NCBI RefSeq assembly: GCF_003846185.1
Contig: NZ_ML123035.1
Coordinates: 1-64,000, forward strand
Direction of reading: 5' to 3'
Length of the DNA: 64,000 nucleotides
Origin: Streptomyces sp. ADI96-02
GTDB lineage: Bacteria > Actinomycetota > Actinomycetes > Streptomycetales > Streptomycetaceae
The position numbers and the translations under genes are program-made. Shown piece after piece: positions 63,660-64,000 of this stretch (position 1 is its first letter; each line of letters begins with the position of its first letter). The notes beneath the pieces are model-generated. The model was not told the DNA's origin. It did no database searches and was given only the letters and a program-made list of their open reading frames with translations.

Positions 63660-64000
63660 TCAGCCCTCGAACCGCCGAATGGGCGCGGTCCAGGAAGGTT
63701 CCGGCGCCGCCGACCACACGCCCGCTTCTTCAGAGGAGCCGGCTGGGAGCACTGTTCCCCGGAGGGCTTGCTCCGGTTCGATGCCCAGGGCGGTCAGTGC
63801 GGTGATCTGCAGCGAGGTCAACTGTGCGGTGCCGCTGCGGTGCTTGGTGATCCAGCGATCGAGGAGGACCTCGTCGCCGTGGAGGTTCTCCCGGTGTCCG
63901 GCAGGGACCTGGATGTGGCCTTCGCGTCTGTGGAACTGGCGGGCTGCTTTCAGCCCGCGGTGGAAGGCACGCTCCCTGGGGTGGGAGGCCGGCAGGAGCA
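63660..64000 (-). CDS. Partial helicase with helicase-associated repeat (3' end only)
   Basis: The minus-strand frame enters from the right edge and stops at 63660-63662. It encodes RAFHRGLKAARQFHRREGHI, VPAGHRENLHGDEVLLDRWI and LTSLQITALTALGI, an HA repeat like those at the end of the 50576-52999 helicase. A short Ser/Glu/Pro tail ends in IRRFEG. Only about 113 residues are visible; the helicase core would lie beyond the window. A TtrA-like telomere-proximal helicase is plausible. Confidence 0.7.
   Translation of the reverse strand, partial: LLPASHPRERAFHRGLKAARQFHRREGHIQVPAGHRENLHGDEVLLDRWITKHRSGTAQLTSLQITALTALGIEPEQALRGTVLPAGSSEEAGVWSAAPEPSWTAPIRRFEG

Overview
The window is very G+C-rich actinobacterial DNA, almost certainly Streptomyces or a close relative. 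Coding regions have G/C-biased third positions, GTG starts are common, gene pairs are often joined by ATGA overlaps, and several families are Streptomyces-type: a Tpg-like telomere terminal protein, helicases with helicase-associated (HA) repeats, and a sigma factor with a GRWSP-KGA region. No ribosomal, central-metabolism or other housekeeping gene is visible. The content suits the accessory arm of a linear chromosome or a large linear plasmid. That replicon type is an inference from the Tpg-like and HA-helicase genes; no telomere end is in the window.

Left part (1-16.3 kb): a small palindrome array (31-384); a 1084-aa helical protein converging on a sigma factor/unknown protein pair (4140-6502); a 60-aa membrane protein; a 1408-aa protein ending in a PD-(D/E)XK-like nuclease (7192-11418); a protein made of twelve Cys/His repeats plus an endonuclease VII domain (11828-13756); and a CHAT (caspase-like) protease (14155-16251). 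Then comes an ABC-three-component (ABC-3C) defence operon (16293-19985): nuclease effector, middle component and SMC-like ATPase.

Middle part (20-31.2 kb): a decayed strip with a lipoprotein gene and broken genes for a UvrD-type helicase, a VOC protein, a SUKH-4 immunity protein and, further right, a NACHT NTPase. Between them lie a coupled three-gene operon with two HTH proteins (24398-27916), which may be a replication or telomere module, and an operon of two membrane-anchored Mrr-type nucleases (28549-30192).

31.4-37.2 kb is a tightly coupled operon on the minus strand: an unknown protein, a Mu/Tn7-type DDE transposase, two TnsC/TniB-like ATPases (the first with a Mu-transposase C-terminal-like domain at its N terminus), an unknown 380-aa protein and a Tpg-like terminal protein. 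Joining transposition genes to a telomere terminal protein is the most unusual feature here.

38-49.3 kb holds a nuclease-like protein, small proteins, and four proteins with R-x4-H or R-x6-H motifs typical of HEPN ribonucleases. Two of these converge on a tRNA-like sequence (42622-42706). A DUF559-like nuclease lies among them. 49.4-53 kb carries a RecA/DnaB-like ATPase and an SF2 helicase with HA repeats. 53.5-62.9 kb is a four-gene Wadjet-type operon (TIGR02677, TIGR02678, TIGR02680 and TIGR02679 order). The right edge cuts into another HA-repeat helicase.

Overall this looks like a defence and mobility island: at least five known or candidate anti-phage or anti-plasmid modules beside telomere and transposition genes.
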